Source: Thermoplasmata archaeon (GTDB lineage Archaea; Thermoplasmatota; Thermoplasmata; Thermoplasmatales; GCA-001856825). From it: a stretch of DNA of 64,000 bases. The stretch lies in NCBI GenBank assembly GCA_021792355.1, contig JAJYUV010000001.1, positions 233,009 to 297,008 on the forward strand. The letters are read 5' to 3'. The first letter of the stretch is position 1. The number at the start of each line of letters is the position of its first letter. The translations under genes were made by a program, and so were the position numbers. The notes under the pieces were generated by a model, which saw only the letters and a program-made list of their open reading frames with translations, had not been told where the DNA came from and searched no databases. This document shows, one piece after another, positions 16,780-24,762 of this stretch.

Positions 16780-18768
16780 ATGGTAATGCACAAGGGAATG
16801 GAAGAGGTCGTAAGGAAGCAAAATAGATTTCTGAGAAAGGTTGTATCACTATCTTCTGCCGGTGTCTTCTTGGATGGATATGATCTTTTCATCATATCCG
16901 TAGCACTCATTTATGTAGAATCTCAAAACTGGCTTGCCCCATCCACGCTCGGAGCAATTCAACTCGGTCTTCTCCAGTCCTCGGCTCTCATTGGTATGTT
17001 TTTCGGTTCCCTATTTCTTGGAAGATTCGCAGATAGGGTGGGAAGAAGAACACTGTACGTTATAGACCTAATTTTCTTTGTATTTTTCGGATTCCTCACT
17101 TCGCTTGCAACCAACATAAATGAGTTGATAATTTTCAGGTTATTGTTGGGAATCGGAATAGGAGCAGATTATCCAATTTCTTCCACTTATGTTGCCGAGT
17201 TCTCTCCAAAGCAGCAAAGGGGCAAATTGGTGACAAGAACTTTTATGTTCTGGGGAATCGGCTCCTTAGTCGCAGCTGTGGTTGGATTTTCTGTAGGCAG
17301 GTATGAATTCATCAACTTTTTTGGAATGCAGATCGCTACATGGAGAATAATGCTGGCATCTGGAGTAGTTCCTGCAGTTGTGGTCCTATTCTTGAGACAT
17401 ACTATGCCAGAGTCACCTAGGTGGCTCCTTGCGAACAGTAAGGTCGACGAAGCTAACAAGGTGATACAGCAGATAAAGGAAAAATACAGTCTTGACTACA
17501 GCAAAGATCTATCATCCGTGGAACCTGAAAGAAGGGGAAGAGTTTCAGAATTATTTAATAACGCATATAGAAAGAGGACCATGTTTGCCTGGATTCCTTG
17601 GTTTTTCATGGACATAGGTGTTTATGGAGTTGGAATTTCCATCCCGCTGATACTTGAGAAGGTAGGTTTTGGAGGGACAAGTATATTGGACAAAGTACAC
17701 GCCATCCTTGGAACGATAGTGCTGGATGTTATCGTTCTGGTGGGTTTCATAGTAGCTCTTATGGTTATTGAGAAGATTGGAAGACTCCGGCTGCAGGAGA
17801 TAGGATTTATTGGTATGGCCGTTAGTGCGTTCATTTTCGCGCTGACATTTGGACATGGAATATACGTAATGCTGATTGTTCTGGCAGGTTATCTCTTTTT
17901 TGAGAATGTCGGTCCGAACCTGACCACCTGGATTGTCCCTACAGAGATTTTTCCGACTCGACTGAGAGCAACTGCTCAGGGGACTTCCTCAGCATTCAGT
18001 AGGCTCGGTGCTGTTTTTGGCACACTCATGTTTCCAATATTTGAGTTGTACTACGGGTGGAACAATCTCTTCATTCTAGTGTTCGTGTTCATGCTCCTCG
18101 GCGCGATGTTTACCTGGTTACTGGGAACTGAGGCCAAGGGTCTTTCTTTGGAAGATTCCTCTATAGTTTTCCTGGAATTCTCAAAGTATCTCCAGAGGTT
18201 AGGTGAGAAGGTCAGGGACGGAGCTAAAGAACTAGTAGAAATGACAGCACATTACGACAACTTGCACGAGAGGGCGGAGCGCATTAGGAGGATTGAGCAT
18301 GAGGCTGATGGTATAGTGCACGAGATATACGATAAGGTCAATCATATGCAGAAGCCTCTAGAATCAGTGGATGTAGGAAATCTCGCGACTAAGTACGATG
18401 ATATTCTAGATTTCATAAACGCTGTTGCAAAGAGGATTTCGCTGTTCAATGTAGAAAAGACGAAGGTAATGGATGAGTTCAGCGAAATTATATTAGAAGC
18501 GGTCGTCGAGGTCAATAGAGCGTTAAATCTGTTCGGTAGCTTTACGAATAGCGATATGACGGATATAATGCACGAAACGGTGAGAATAAACGAGCTAGAA
18601 AACAAGGCAGATGATTTGCTCGAAGAATCTTATGGAGAAATATTTAAAATAAATGATGCAGTCAAACTCCTAAAATTAAAGGAGATTTATGAGTACATGG
18701 AATCGGTCACCGATAAGTGCGAGGACGTATCAGATATATTCATGGACTTAGTGATAAAGTACAGCTGA
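16780..18768 (+). CDS. MFS phosphate-type transporter fused to a DUF47/PhoU-like domain
   Basis: Residues about 15-450 are a 12-helix major facilitator. LFLGRFADRVGRRTLY is the MFS loop motif, and GIGIGADYPISSTYVAEFSP resembles the phosphate:H+ symporter (PHS) group. Residues about 455-662 form an all-helical domain with two repeats, RIRRIEHEADGIVHEIYDKV and INELENKADDLLEESYGEIF, matching the DUF47 relatives of PhoU normally encoded as separate partners of Pit transporters. The fusion suggests a phosphate permease with a built-in regulatory domain. ATGs at 16780, 16786 and 16798 are all possible starts. It precedes purS by a few bases. Confidence 0.85.
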   Translation: MVMHKGMEEVVRKQNRFLRKVVSLSSAGVFLDGYDLFIISVALIYVESQNWLAPSTLGAIQLGLLQSSALIGMFFGSLFLGRFADRVGRRTLYVIDLIFFVFFGFLTSLATNINELIIFRLLLGIGIGADYPISSTYVAEFSPKQQRGKLVTRTFMFWGIGSLVAAVVGFSVGRYEFINFFGMQIATWRIMLASGVVPAVVVLFLRHTMPESPRWLLANSKVDEANKVIQQIKEKYSLDYSKDLSSVEPERRGRVSELFNNAYRKRTMFAWIPWFFMDIGVYGVGISIPLILEKVGFGGTSILDKVHAILGTIVLDVIVLVGFIVALMVIEKIGRLRLQEIGFIGMAVSAFIFALTFGHGIYVMLIVLAGYLFFENVGPNLTTWIVPTEIFPTRLRATAQGTSSAFSRLGAVFGTLMFPIFELYYGWNNLFILVFVFMLLGAMFTWLLGTEAKGLSLEDSSIVFLEFSKYLQRLGEKVRDGAKELVEMTAHYDNLHERAERIRRIEHEADGIVHEIYDKVNHMQKPLESVDVGNLATKYDDILDFINAVAKRISLFNVEKTKVMDEFSEIILEAVVEVNRALNLFGSFTNSDMTDIMHETVRINELENKADDLLEESYGEIFKINDAVKLLKLKEIYEYMESVTDKCEDVSDIFMDLVIKYS

Positions 18769-18776
18769 TTGTCAAG

Positions 18777-18784
18777 TTTATCTA
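18777..18784 (+). promoter_or_regulatory. TATA-like box for the purSLQ operon
   Basis: TTTATCTA is centred about 25 nt before ATG 18805. It overlaps a further ATG at 18784, making 18805 the better start for purS as a leaderless transcript. Confidence 0.45.
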
Positions 18785-18804
18785 TGACGAATATATCTGC
18801 TCCT

Positions 18805-19032
18805 ATGGTCGAACTTCGAATCACTGTGACATTGAAGAAAACGGTTGAAGATTCTGAGGGTGGTTCTGTTCTAAAGGCACTCAAATTGCTTGGCTACGAC
18901 AACGTGAAGGATGTAAAGACCGGCAAAGTCTATTTCATAACACTCACCAAAGGAAGCAAGGAAGTTGGACAAGAGATTTGCGAAAGACTTCTAGCAAATC
19001 CGGTTATCAATGAGTGTGTAGTTGATGACTAA
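18805..19032 (+). CDS. purS: phosphoribosylformylglycinamidine synthase subunit PurS
   Basis: A 75-aa PurS that bridges the glutaminase PurQ and synthetase PurL in the fourth step of purine synthesis. VELRITVTLKKTVEDSEG and the GYDNVKDVKTGKVY strand-turn match the family. Start at 18805 is preferred over upstream TTG/ATG codons because the conserved fold begins with VELRI and a TATA-like box lies at the leaderless distance. It overlaps the start of purL. Confidence 0.9.
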   Translation: MVELRITVTLKKTVEDSEGGSVLKALKLLGYDNVKDVKTGKVYFITLTKGSKEVGQEICERLLANPVINECVVDD

Positions 19033-21289
19033 TGCGGAATTATCAATGGAAGTATCTATTGTAGGAAAAACCAAAGAGGAACTAGCAACTATTTCGAGTA
19101 AAATGCATCTGGGGCTATCTACAGAAGAGATGTCCCGCATTGCTTCTTTTTTCAAGACAGAGGGAAGAGAACCGACGGACGTTGAGATCCAGGCAATTGC
19201 TCAAGCTTGGAGTGAACACTGCAGCTACAAGAGCTCAAAGATTCATTTAAAAAAATACATCTTTGGAATAGGAAAGGACAAAATTGTCGCCGAAGGAGAT
19301 GCCGGTCTTGTTTCTCTCGACGACGAAACTGCCATAGCCTTCAAGATGGAGAGTCACAACCACCCGTCTGCCATTGAGCCATATGGCGGAGCGGCTACTG
19401 GAGTTGGAGGAATCCTGAGAGATATCTTAAGTATGGGAGCACAACCGATAGCAGTTACTGATGTCCTTTATTTTGGAACAAAAAAAATAAAGGGGTTTCC
19501 ATCTCCAAAATTCATTGAGAATGGGGTGATTTCCGGAATAAGGGACTATGGCAATCGAGTAGGAATCCCGACAGTCTCTGGTGGAATAGTATATTCAGAA
19601 TTCTTTTCACCAAATGTCCTTGTTAATGTGGGGTGTGTTGGAGTCGTTAACAAGAAAGACATCCGGTCCTCAAACATCTCTGAACCGGGGATCAAACTTG
19701 TAATAGCCGGTGGAAAAACCGGAAGGGACGGTATCCACGGAGTGAACATGGCGTCGGCAGTGATGGAGAGTGGTGAGGAAGATATAACGACAGTTCAACT
19801 GGGAAGTCCGATAACCAAGGAACCTCTCATTCACGCAGTGCTGGAAGCCAACAAAATGGGGATGTTGTACGCGCTGAAAGACTTAGGTGGGGGAGGGCTC
19901 AGTAGCGTTGTGGGAGAGATGCTAAACGCTGGACACATGGGCGGAAGAGTGTACTTGGACAAGGTCCCCTTAAAAGAGGAGGACATGAAGCCCTGGGAAA
20001 TATGGATATCCGAGAGTCAGGAGAGAATGCTTCTCGCTGTGAGAGAACCTCAGGTCGAGAAAGTACTAGGAATAATGGAAGAGTGGGATATTCCAGCAGC
20101 AGTGATTGGAGAAAGCGAGGTCGGGGGAAGGTTAAAACTCTACTATAAAAAAAGAAAGGTCCTGGATCTCAGTACTGAGTTTATGACCTCACCAAAACTA
20201 TACGACAGGCCGTCTCTTATTAGAGAAAGAAAAGTCGTCCAATGGCTCCCGAAGAATCCAGATGATTTAAGGAGACTTATGCTGAGTATGTTGTCAGACC
20301 CAAATGTGAGGACTAAGGAATACGCCGTAAGGCAATACGATCATACGGTTCGTGGTAGTACAGTGATTGGACCGTTCACGGGTATCGTAGGGAGGGAAGG
20401 GCCATCTGATGCATCAGTGATAAGACCTGACTGGAACAGAGATGTTGGAGTAGCGATTGCTCATGGCTCAAATCCCTTCTATTCACAGATAGATCCATAC
20501 CTTGGTGGCATGGCGGCTGTGGATGAAACAGTCCGGAATTTGATATCAGTAGGTGCAGAACCCCTAGGATTCTCTGATTGTCTAAATTCGGGTAATCCTG
20601 AAAAGCCAGAAATTATGGGTGAATTCATTGAGATGCTGAGAGGACTACACGATTCAGCTTCTTCACTCAATATTCCATACGTCTCTGGAAATGTATCTTT
20701 TTACAATGAAGCAGGAACGAGAAGGATTCCAACTTTTCCTACCGTACTGGGAGTCGGAAGGGTAGATAACATTGAGCATTCGGTTACTCCAGATTTTAAG
20801 GAGCTGGGAAGCCCCATTTACCTTGTCGGCGTGCCAACTACTGACCTAGGAGGTTCGCTCTACTTCAGGAGAATGAAACTGGACGGAGGGAGAGTACCAT
20901 ATTCGGACCCAAGGACTCTTAAGAGAAGGGGATGGAATTTGCTAAAGTCCGTAAAATCTGGAATGGTTAACTCTATTCACGACGTTTCGGACGGCGGAAT
21001 TGCGATCGCACTCTCAGAGATGACCGTAGGGTCAGGAATCGGTGCGATGATTGAACTTTCTCCACTCGGACTAAGAACGGATTTCGCTCTTTTCTCCGAA
21101 CCGCAATCAAGCTGGCTTGTAGAAGTGAAATCTGGCAGGAAGAAGGAATTTGCAAGCTTGCTCGGTGATGACTCGATCTATCTAGGAAATACCTACAAAT
21201 CCGAAATCATCTTTATGAGAGGGGAAGAGAAGGTGCTGAACGTCAGTACCGACTCAGTACTAAGACGCTGGAAAAGGGGTTATCAATGA
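19025..21289 (+). CDS. purL: phosphoribosylformylglycinamidine synthase subunit PurL
   Basis: A small-type PurL of about 754 residues that uses ATP and ammonia to convert FGAR to FGAM. AQAWSEHCSYKSSK is the N-terminal signature, followed by FKMESHNHPSAIEPYGGAATGVGG (within residues ~115-140) at the ATP site and a repeated AIRS-like fold. Start at ATG 19025 overlaps the purS stop. The next gene overlaps its stop by four bases, so the three subunits are coupled. Confidence 0.95.
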   Translation: MTNAELSMEVSIVGKTKEELATISSKMHLGLSTEEMSRIASFFKTEGREPTDVEIQAIAQAWSEHCSYKSSKIHLKKYIFGIGKDKIVAEGDAGLVSLDDETAIAFKMESHNHPSAIEPYGGAATGVGGILRDILSMGAQPIAVTDVLYFGTKKIKGFPSPKFIENGVISGIRDYGNRVGIPTVSGGIVYSEFFSPNVLVNVGCVGVVNKKDIRSSNISEPGIKLVIAGGKTGRDGIHGVNMASAVMESGEEDITTVQLGSPITKEPLIHAVLEANKMGMLYALKDLGGGGLSSVVGEMLNAGHMGGRVYLDKVPLKEEDMKPWEIWISESQERMLLAVREPQVEKVLGIMEEWDIPAAVIGESEVGGRLKLYYKKRKVLDLSTEFMTSPKLYDRPSLIRERKVVQWLPKNPDDLRRLMLSMLSDPNVRTKEYAVRQYDHTVRGSTVIGPFTGIVGREGPSDASVIRPDWNRDVGVAIAHGSNPFYSQIDPYLGGMAAVDETVRNLISVGAEPLGFSDCLNSGNPEKPEIMGEFIEMLRGLHDSASSLNIPYVSGNVSFYNEAGTRRIPTFPTVLGVGRVDNIEHSVTPDFKELGSPIYLVGVPTTDLGGSLYFRRMKLDGGRVPYSDPRTLKRRGWNLLKSVKSGMVNSIHDVSDGGIAIALSEMTVGSGIGAMIELSPLGLRTDFALFSEPQSSWLVEVKSGRKKEFASLLGDDSIYLGNTYKSEIIFMRGEEKVLNVSTDSVLRRWKRGYQ

Positions 21290-22077
21290 AAAGAGATGTT
21301 AAGGTCGCAATACTTACAATGGAGGGTACAAACAACGAAGAGGAAGCCTTCCAGTCGTTCAAACACTCGGACTCATCTCCGGAGATAGTCCACTTGAAAA
21401 AGTTTGAGAATCGGACAAAGAGGCTTGATAGATACGATCTGGTATTCTTCCCAGGTGGATTCTCTGCGGGAGATTATGTGAGGGCCGGAGCAGTCATGGC
21501 TGCAAGGATTAAGGCAAAATTGATGCGTGAACTTGAAGATTTCGTCGAAAACGGAAGGCCGGTTATGGGTTCATGCAACGGGTTTCAAGTTTTAGTAGAA
21601 CTGGGCCTAATCCCGAATGTGGAGCAAAATTACAGTCTCGAGGCTTCACTTGCTCCTAACATTTCTAACAGGTTTGAAGCTAGGACTGTTTACGTAAAGA
21701 TAAGGAAAGGAAACTGTCTATTTCTTGAGGAATTTGAGGATGACGAGATCATTAAACTTCCAATTGCCCATTCTGAAGGAAGGTTCGTAACTCGGGACAA
21801 AAGGATACTCACAAGTATTATTAAAGATGGGATGAACGTAGTCTCGTACGTCAACAGCAAGGGAAATGAGACGGGATATCCCTGGAACCCTAATGGATCG
21901 GAACACAATATTGCAGGAGTATGCAACAGACAGGGAAATGTGTTAGGATTGATGCCACACCCTGAGAGGGTGTTTTTCCCACTAACGGAATCAGACTGGA
22001 CCAGGCAAAGGGGGGAATCGGGGACCGGGAGTAGATTCTTCAAGAGTGCCATTAGATACATTAGAGAAAAATATTAA
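21286..22077 (+). CDS. purQ: phosphoribosylformylglycinamidine synthase glutaminase PurQ
   Basis: A class I glutamine amidotransferase that feeds ammonia to PurL. PGGFSAGDYVRAGAVMA forms the oxyanion region and GSCNGFQVL contains the nucleophilic cysteine. LMPHPERVFFP supplies the catalytic His/Glu. At 263 aa it is of normal archaeal length. Confidence 0.95.
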   Translation: MKRDVKVAILTMEGTNNEEEAFQSFKHSDSSPEIVHLKKFENRTKRLDRYDLVFFPGGFSAGDYVRAGAVMAARIKAKLMRELEDFVENGRPVMGSCNGFQVLVELGLIPNVEQNYSLEASLAPNISNRFEARTVYVKIRKGNCLFLEEFEDDEIIKLPIAHSEGRFVTRDKRILTSIIKDGMNVVSYVNSKGNETGYPWNPNGSEHNIAGVCNRQGNVLGLMPHPERVFFPLTESDWTRQRGESGTGSRFFKSAIRYIREKY

Positions 22078-22100
22078 AACCGTTAGACATACCCTCTGCA

Positions 22101-22652
22101 GTGAACCGAAGACTATTTACAGCAATCATAATCGTACTTTTATCGGCCGTTATCATTATTAGCGGCCAGACATATGCTCAGTCTAGTCCTTCCTTTCCAA
22201 CAATAAGCTATCAAACCTACCAGGGCTACAACATTACAATCACTACCACCGACTGGAATTCGACAGTCTATCCCGTGATCTATAGCAAGAATTTTTCGAC
22301 TTATGACTGGAAGAGCAGCCCGAATAAAGACTACATCCTGTTCTCATACGGCCTCACTGGTCTCAATCCATATGGGGCAGAGTTCATCACCGCGCTAGCA
22401 TCTACGGGAAACCTCACGGAAAAGAATGTAACAATAGCCTTTGAAAAAATTGCACCGCTAGACGCAACAGGAACAGGCTATACCAATCAACAAAAGCTTA
22501 ATTCAGGAGCACTCCCTGGTTTTTCCAATTCAACTCCAACTAGCTTCAACAACCCAAGCGTGAGATCTCTTTACGGATATATTTTCGCAGGGGGAGTCGT
22601 AATATCAATTATAGCCCTGTATTTCATCTTCAACAGGAAGAAAGATGAATGA
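22101..22652 (+). CDS. secreted or surface protein with N-terminal signal and C-terminal anchor
   Basis: A 183-aa protein starting at GTG, with a signal helix (LFTAIIIVLLSAVIIISGQ), a Ser/Thr/Asn/Tyr-rich ectodomain and a C-terminal membrane helix (IFAGGVVISIIALYFIF) followed by basic residues. Six or more N-x-S/T sequons suggest glycosylation outside the cell. A TATA-like AATATTAAAA lies about 25 nt before the GTG, so it probably has its own leaderless transcript. It overlaps priS by eight bases. No family recognised. Confidence 0.65.
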   Translation: MNRRLFTAIIIVLLSAVIIISGQTYAQSSPSFPTISYQTYQGYNITITTTDWNSTVYPVIYSKNFSTYDWKSSPNKDYILFSYGLTGLNPYGAEFITALASTGNLTEKNVTIAFEKIAPLDATGTGYTNQQKLNSGALPGFSNSTPTSFNNPSVRSLYGYIFAGGVVISIIALYFIFNRKKDE

Positions 22653-23697
22653 TCTGTCCGGTAAAGTCGTACAAGAACTGTTTAAGAAATATTACAGATA
22701 TGTAGAGTCGTTCGAAATCAGGGCATTGGAAAAGAGAGAACTCGCATTCACTTCCTTTGGAAAGCAAGGAATGGTGAGGCATACCTCGTTTCCAGATATG
22801 CCCACTTTATTGGCATATGTCAGGGATAATACGCCCCTTCATTTCTACTATTCTAGCGCATACTACGATAGCCCCGGTTCAGATATGGACAACAAGAGAT
22901 GGAGGGGAGCAGATCTGGTTTTTGATATCGACGGAGACCACATAGAAGGAGCAGAAAAAATGGGATACGCGGAAATGCTCGCCACCGTGAAACTGGAACT
23001 TGTTAAGCTCCTAAACATCCTGACCGATGATCTCAGTGTTGATAAGAGAGATCTTGAAGTCGTGTTCTCTGGAAGCAGAGGGTATCATGTGCACGTGTAT
23101 TCCATATTTGAGGGATTGGAATCTCAAGAGCGGAGGGAAATTGTGGATTACATTTCCGGCAGATGCGTCGCTTCAGAATTTAGGTCAACTGCCAGAACAA
23201 AGTGGGACGAGAAAATTAACGTCGTAAGGAATTACCTCAATCAAATTTTAGATTCCCAGGATAAAAAGTGGAGACAAAGAATCGAAGATGAATCAGGTGA
23301 GAGCATCGGCGAGATCACCAAGAGAGAATTCAGGAATGACGAAACCTTTGATAGAATCGCTAAAAAAATCGCCATTAAAAGATTCTCTTCCAAGATTGAC
23401 GAACCTGTGACAATAGACATCCATCGCCTGATTAGAACGCCTGGAAGCTTACACGGTAAATCAGGCATGCTTGTCAAAGTCCTGCAGTTAGACAAAATAA
23501 CAGAATTCAATCCACTAGTAGATGCCATACCTGACTTATTCCGGGACAAGATTGAAGTCACCTTCACGAAGAATACTAAGTTAGAATTTGATGGCAGCGA
23601 AAAGGAATATCAAGAGGGCAATACGAGTATTCCAACATATGAGGCACTTTTTTCGGTCCTAAAAGGAACAGCAGAATTCCCTACCCTTCCAAAATGA
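22645..23697 (+). CDS. priS: DNA primase small catalytic subunit PriS
   Basis: A 350-aa archaeo-eukaryotic primase that makes RNA primers with PriL. The catalytic acidic motif LVFDIDGDH places D94 and D96. The second site is VVFSGSRGYHVHV, and the third motif HRLIRTPGSLHGKSGML is conserved. It starts inside the end of the membrane-protein gene. The large subunit is not in the window. Confidence 0.95.
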   Translation: MNDLSGKVVQELFKKYYRYVESFEIRALEKRELAFTSFGKQGMVRHTSFPDMPTLLAYVRDNTPLHFYYSSAYYDSPGSDMDNKRWRGADLVFDIDGDHIEGAEKMGYAEMLATVKLELVKLLNILTDDLSVDKRDLEVVFSGSRGYHVHVYSIFEGLESQERREIVDYISGRCVASEFRSTARTKWDEKINVVRNYLNQILDSQDKKWRQRIEDESGESIGEITKREFRNDETFDRIAKKIAIKRFSSKIDEPVTIDIHRLIRTPGSLHGKSGMLVKVLQLDKITEFNPLVDAIPDLFRDKIEVTFTKNTKLEFDGSEKEYQEGNTSIPTYEALFSVLKGTAEFPTLPK

Positions 23698-23698
23698 A

Positions 23699-23708
23699 AT
23701 ATTTAATT
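23699..23708 (+). promoter_or_regulatory. TATA box for rps17e
   Basis: ATATTTAATT is centred 27-28 nt before ATG 23732, consistent with a separate leaderless transcript for this ribosomal protein. Confidence 0.45.
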
Positions 23709-23731
23709 AGTTTGTGAATATATCGTGAGCA

Positions 23732-23965
23732 ATGGGTGCCATTAGGCCAACACTAGTTAAGACTGTTGCAAGACAGGTTTACGAGGAATACGAACAGTAC
23801 CTTGGAAAGGAATTTGAGCACAATAAGCAGATAATAGACAAGGTTATACCGGACGCATCAAAGAAACTGAGAAACTTAGTGGCTGGCTATGTCACGACTT
23901 ACTGGAAAACGAAGAAGATGCCAAAGAAAAGAAAGGAAGCAGAAGTGGAAGACTTTTCAATCTGA
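23732..23965 (+). CDS. rps17e: 30S ribosomal protein S17e
   Basis: A 77-aa archaeal/eukaryotic small-subunit protein. MGAIRPTLVKTVARQVYEEY, FEHNKQIIDK and SKKLRNLVAGYVT match S17e over its whole length. It converges on the acetyltransferase gene with two bases between stops. Confidence 0.92.
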   Translation: MGAIRPTLVKTVARQVYEEYEQYLGKEFEHNKQIIDKVIPDASKKLRNLVAGYVTTYWKTKKMPKKRKEAEVEDFSI

Positions 23966-23967
23966 TT

Positions 23968-24732
23968 CTACTTCAACCCAACCCTTTTCTTCTGAGTGAA
24001 TATCATAAGTACGGTTCTCTCTCTTTTCAGAACATCGTTCATTACATAGTTTTTAGCTTCGAGGGTTGTGATTGCCTTTCTTAATGACAGTCTCCATTCC
24101 TTGGCCAAGTCAAGATCATTCCTGCCAAGGTCTGTCGGAACTTCGACTGCAATAGACTCCCCATTGATCTCTATAGAATCCCACGGTTTTGGATAGTTTA
24201 AGATCTGCGCCCCAATCTCATATCTGTCACTTGTGAACTTTTCCCTGTCAAGAAACTTGTGTGCTTCTATCCTGTCCGATTCAACTCCTTCATTCTCAAG
24301 GGAACCCATGATTCCGTAATAATTGATCTTGTAGTCATAGGCGTAAGCGCCTAGCTTGTGCACGTTAAAGAAAGCATTTCTAGCCTTCATCGGATCGAAT
24401 GTCCATCTCACTTCAGTATAGCCCATTTTACGGGCTTCAGCAAACTGGTGCATCTTTATTTCATAGCCAATGTTCTTGTTTCGGTACTCTTCGAGCACTC
24501 CTGCCATGTGTGAATACAAGTATCTTTCACCTCCGTGATTTCCTGGAAATGCAAGGCTAAATCCAACCACTTTTTCATTATCCTTTGCGATTTCGACAAG
24601 ACCACCGTTGGAATTCATAGCTACAAGTATAGGGAGGGGAACCGGTGGCTCATCGACCATTCCCCAGATTACTCTCTGGATGCTTTCAACCGCCTTGTAT
24701 TCGTCTATTGACCGTGCTCTCCTAAGCTCCAC
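23968..24732 (-). CDS. GNAT-family N-acetyltransferase
   Basis: A 254-aa protein with an N-terminal GNAT core: VEIAKDNEKVVGFSLAFPG forms beta strands 3-4, and MAGVLEEYRNKNIGYEIKMH is the acetyl-CoA-binding motif A with R/N-x-GY. TEVRWTFDPMKARNAFFNVH continues the fold and is typical of a group of large GNAT proteins of unknown substrate. The start is GTG. A TATA-like box about 26 nt upstream supports a leaderless transcript. Confidence 0.75.
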   Translation of the reverse strand: MELRRARSIDEYKAVESIQRVIWGMVDEPPVPLPILVAMNSNGGLVEIAKDNEKVVGFSLAFPGNHGGERYLYSHMAGVLEEYRNKNIGYEIKMHQFAEARKMGYTEVRWTFDPMKARNAFFNVHKLGAYAYDYKINYYGIMGSLENEGVESDRIEAHKFLDREKFTSDRYEIGAQILNYPKPWDSIEINGESIAVEVPTDLGRNDLDLAKEWRLSLRKAITTLEAKNYVMNDVLKRERTVLMIFTQKKRVGLK

Positions 24733-24762
24733 TCTCAGGGAAATGCACAGTTGGATAAATTC

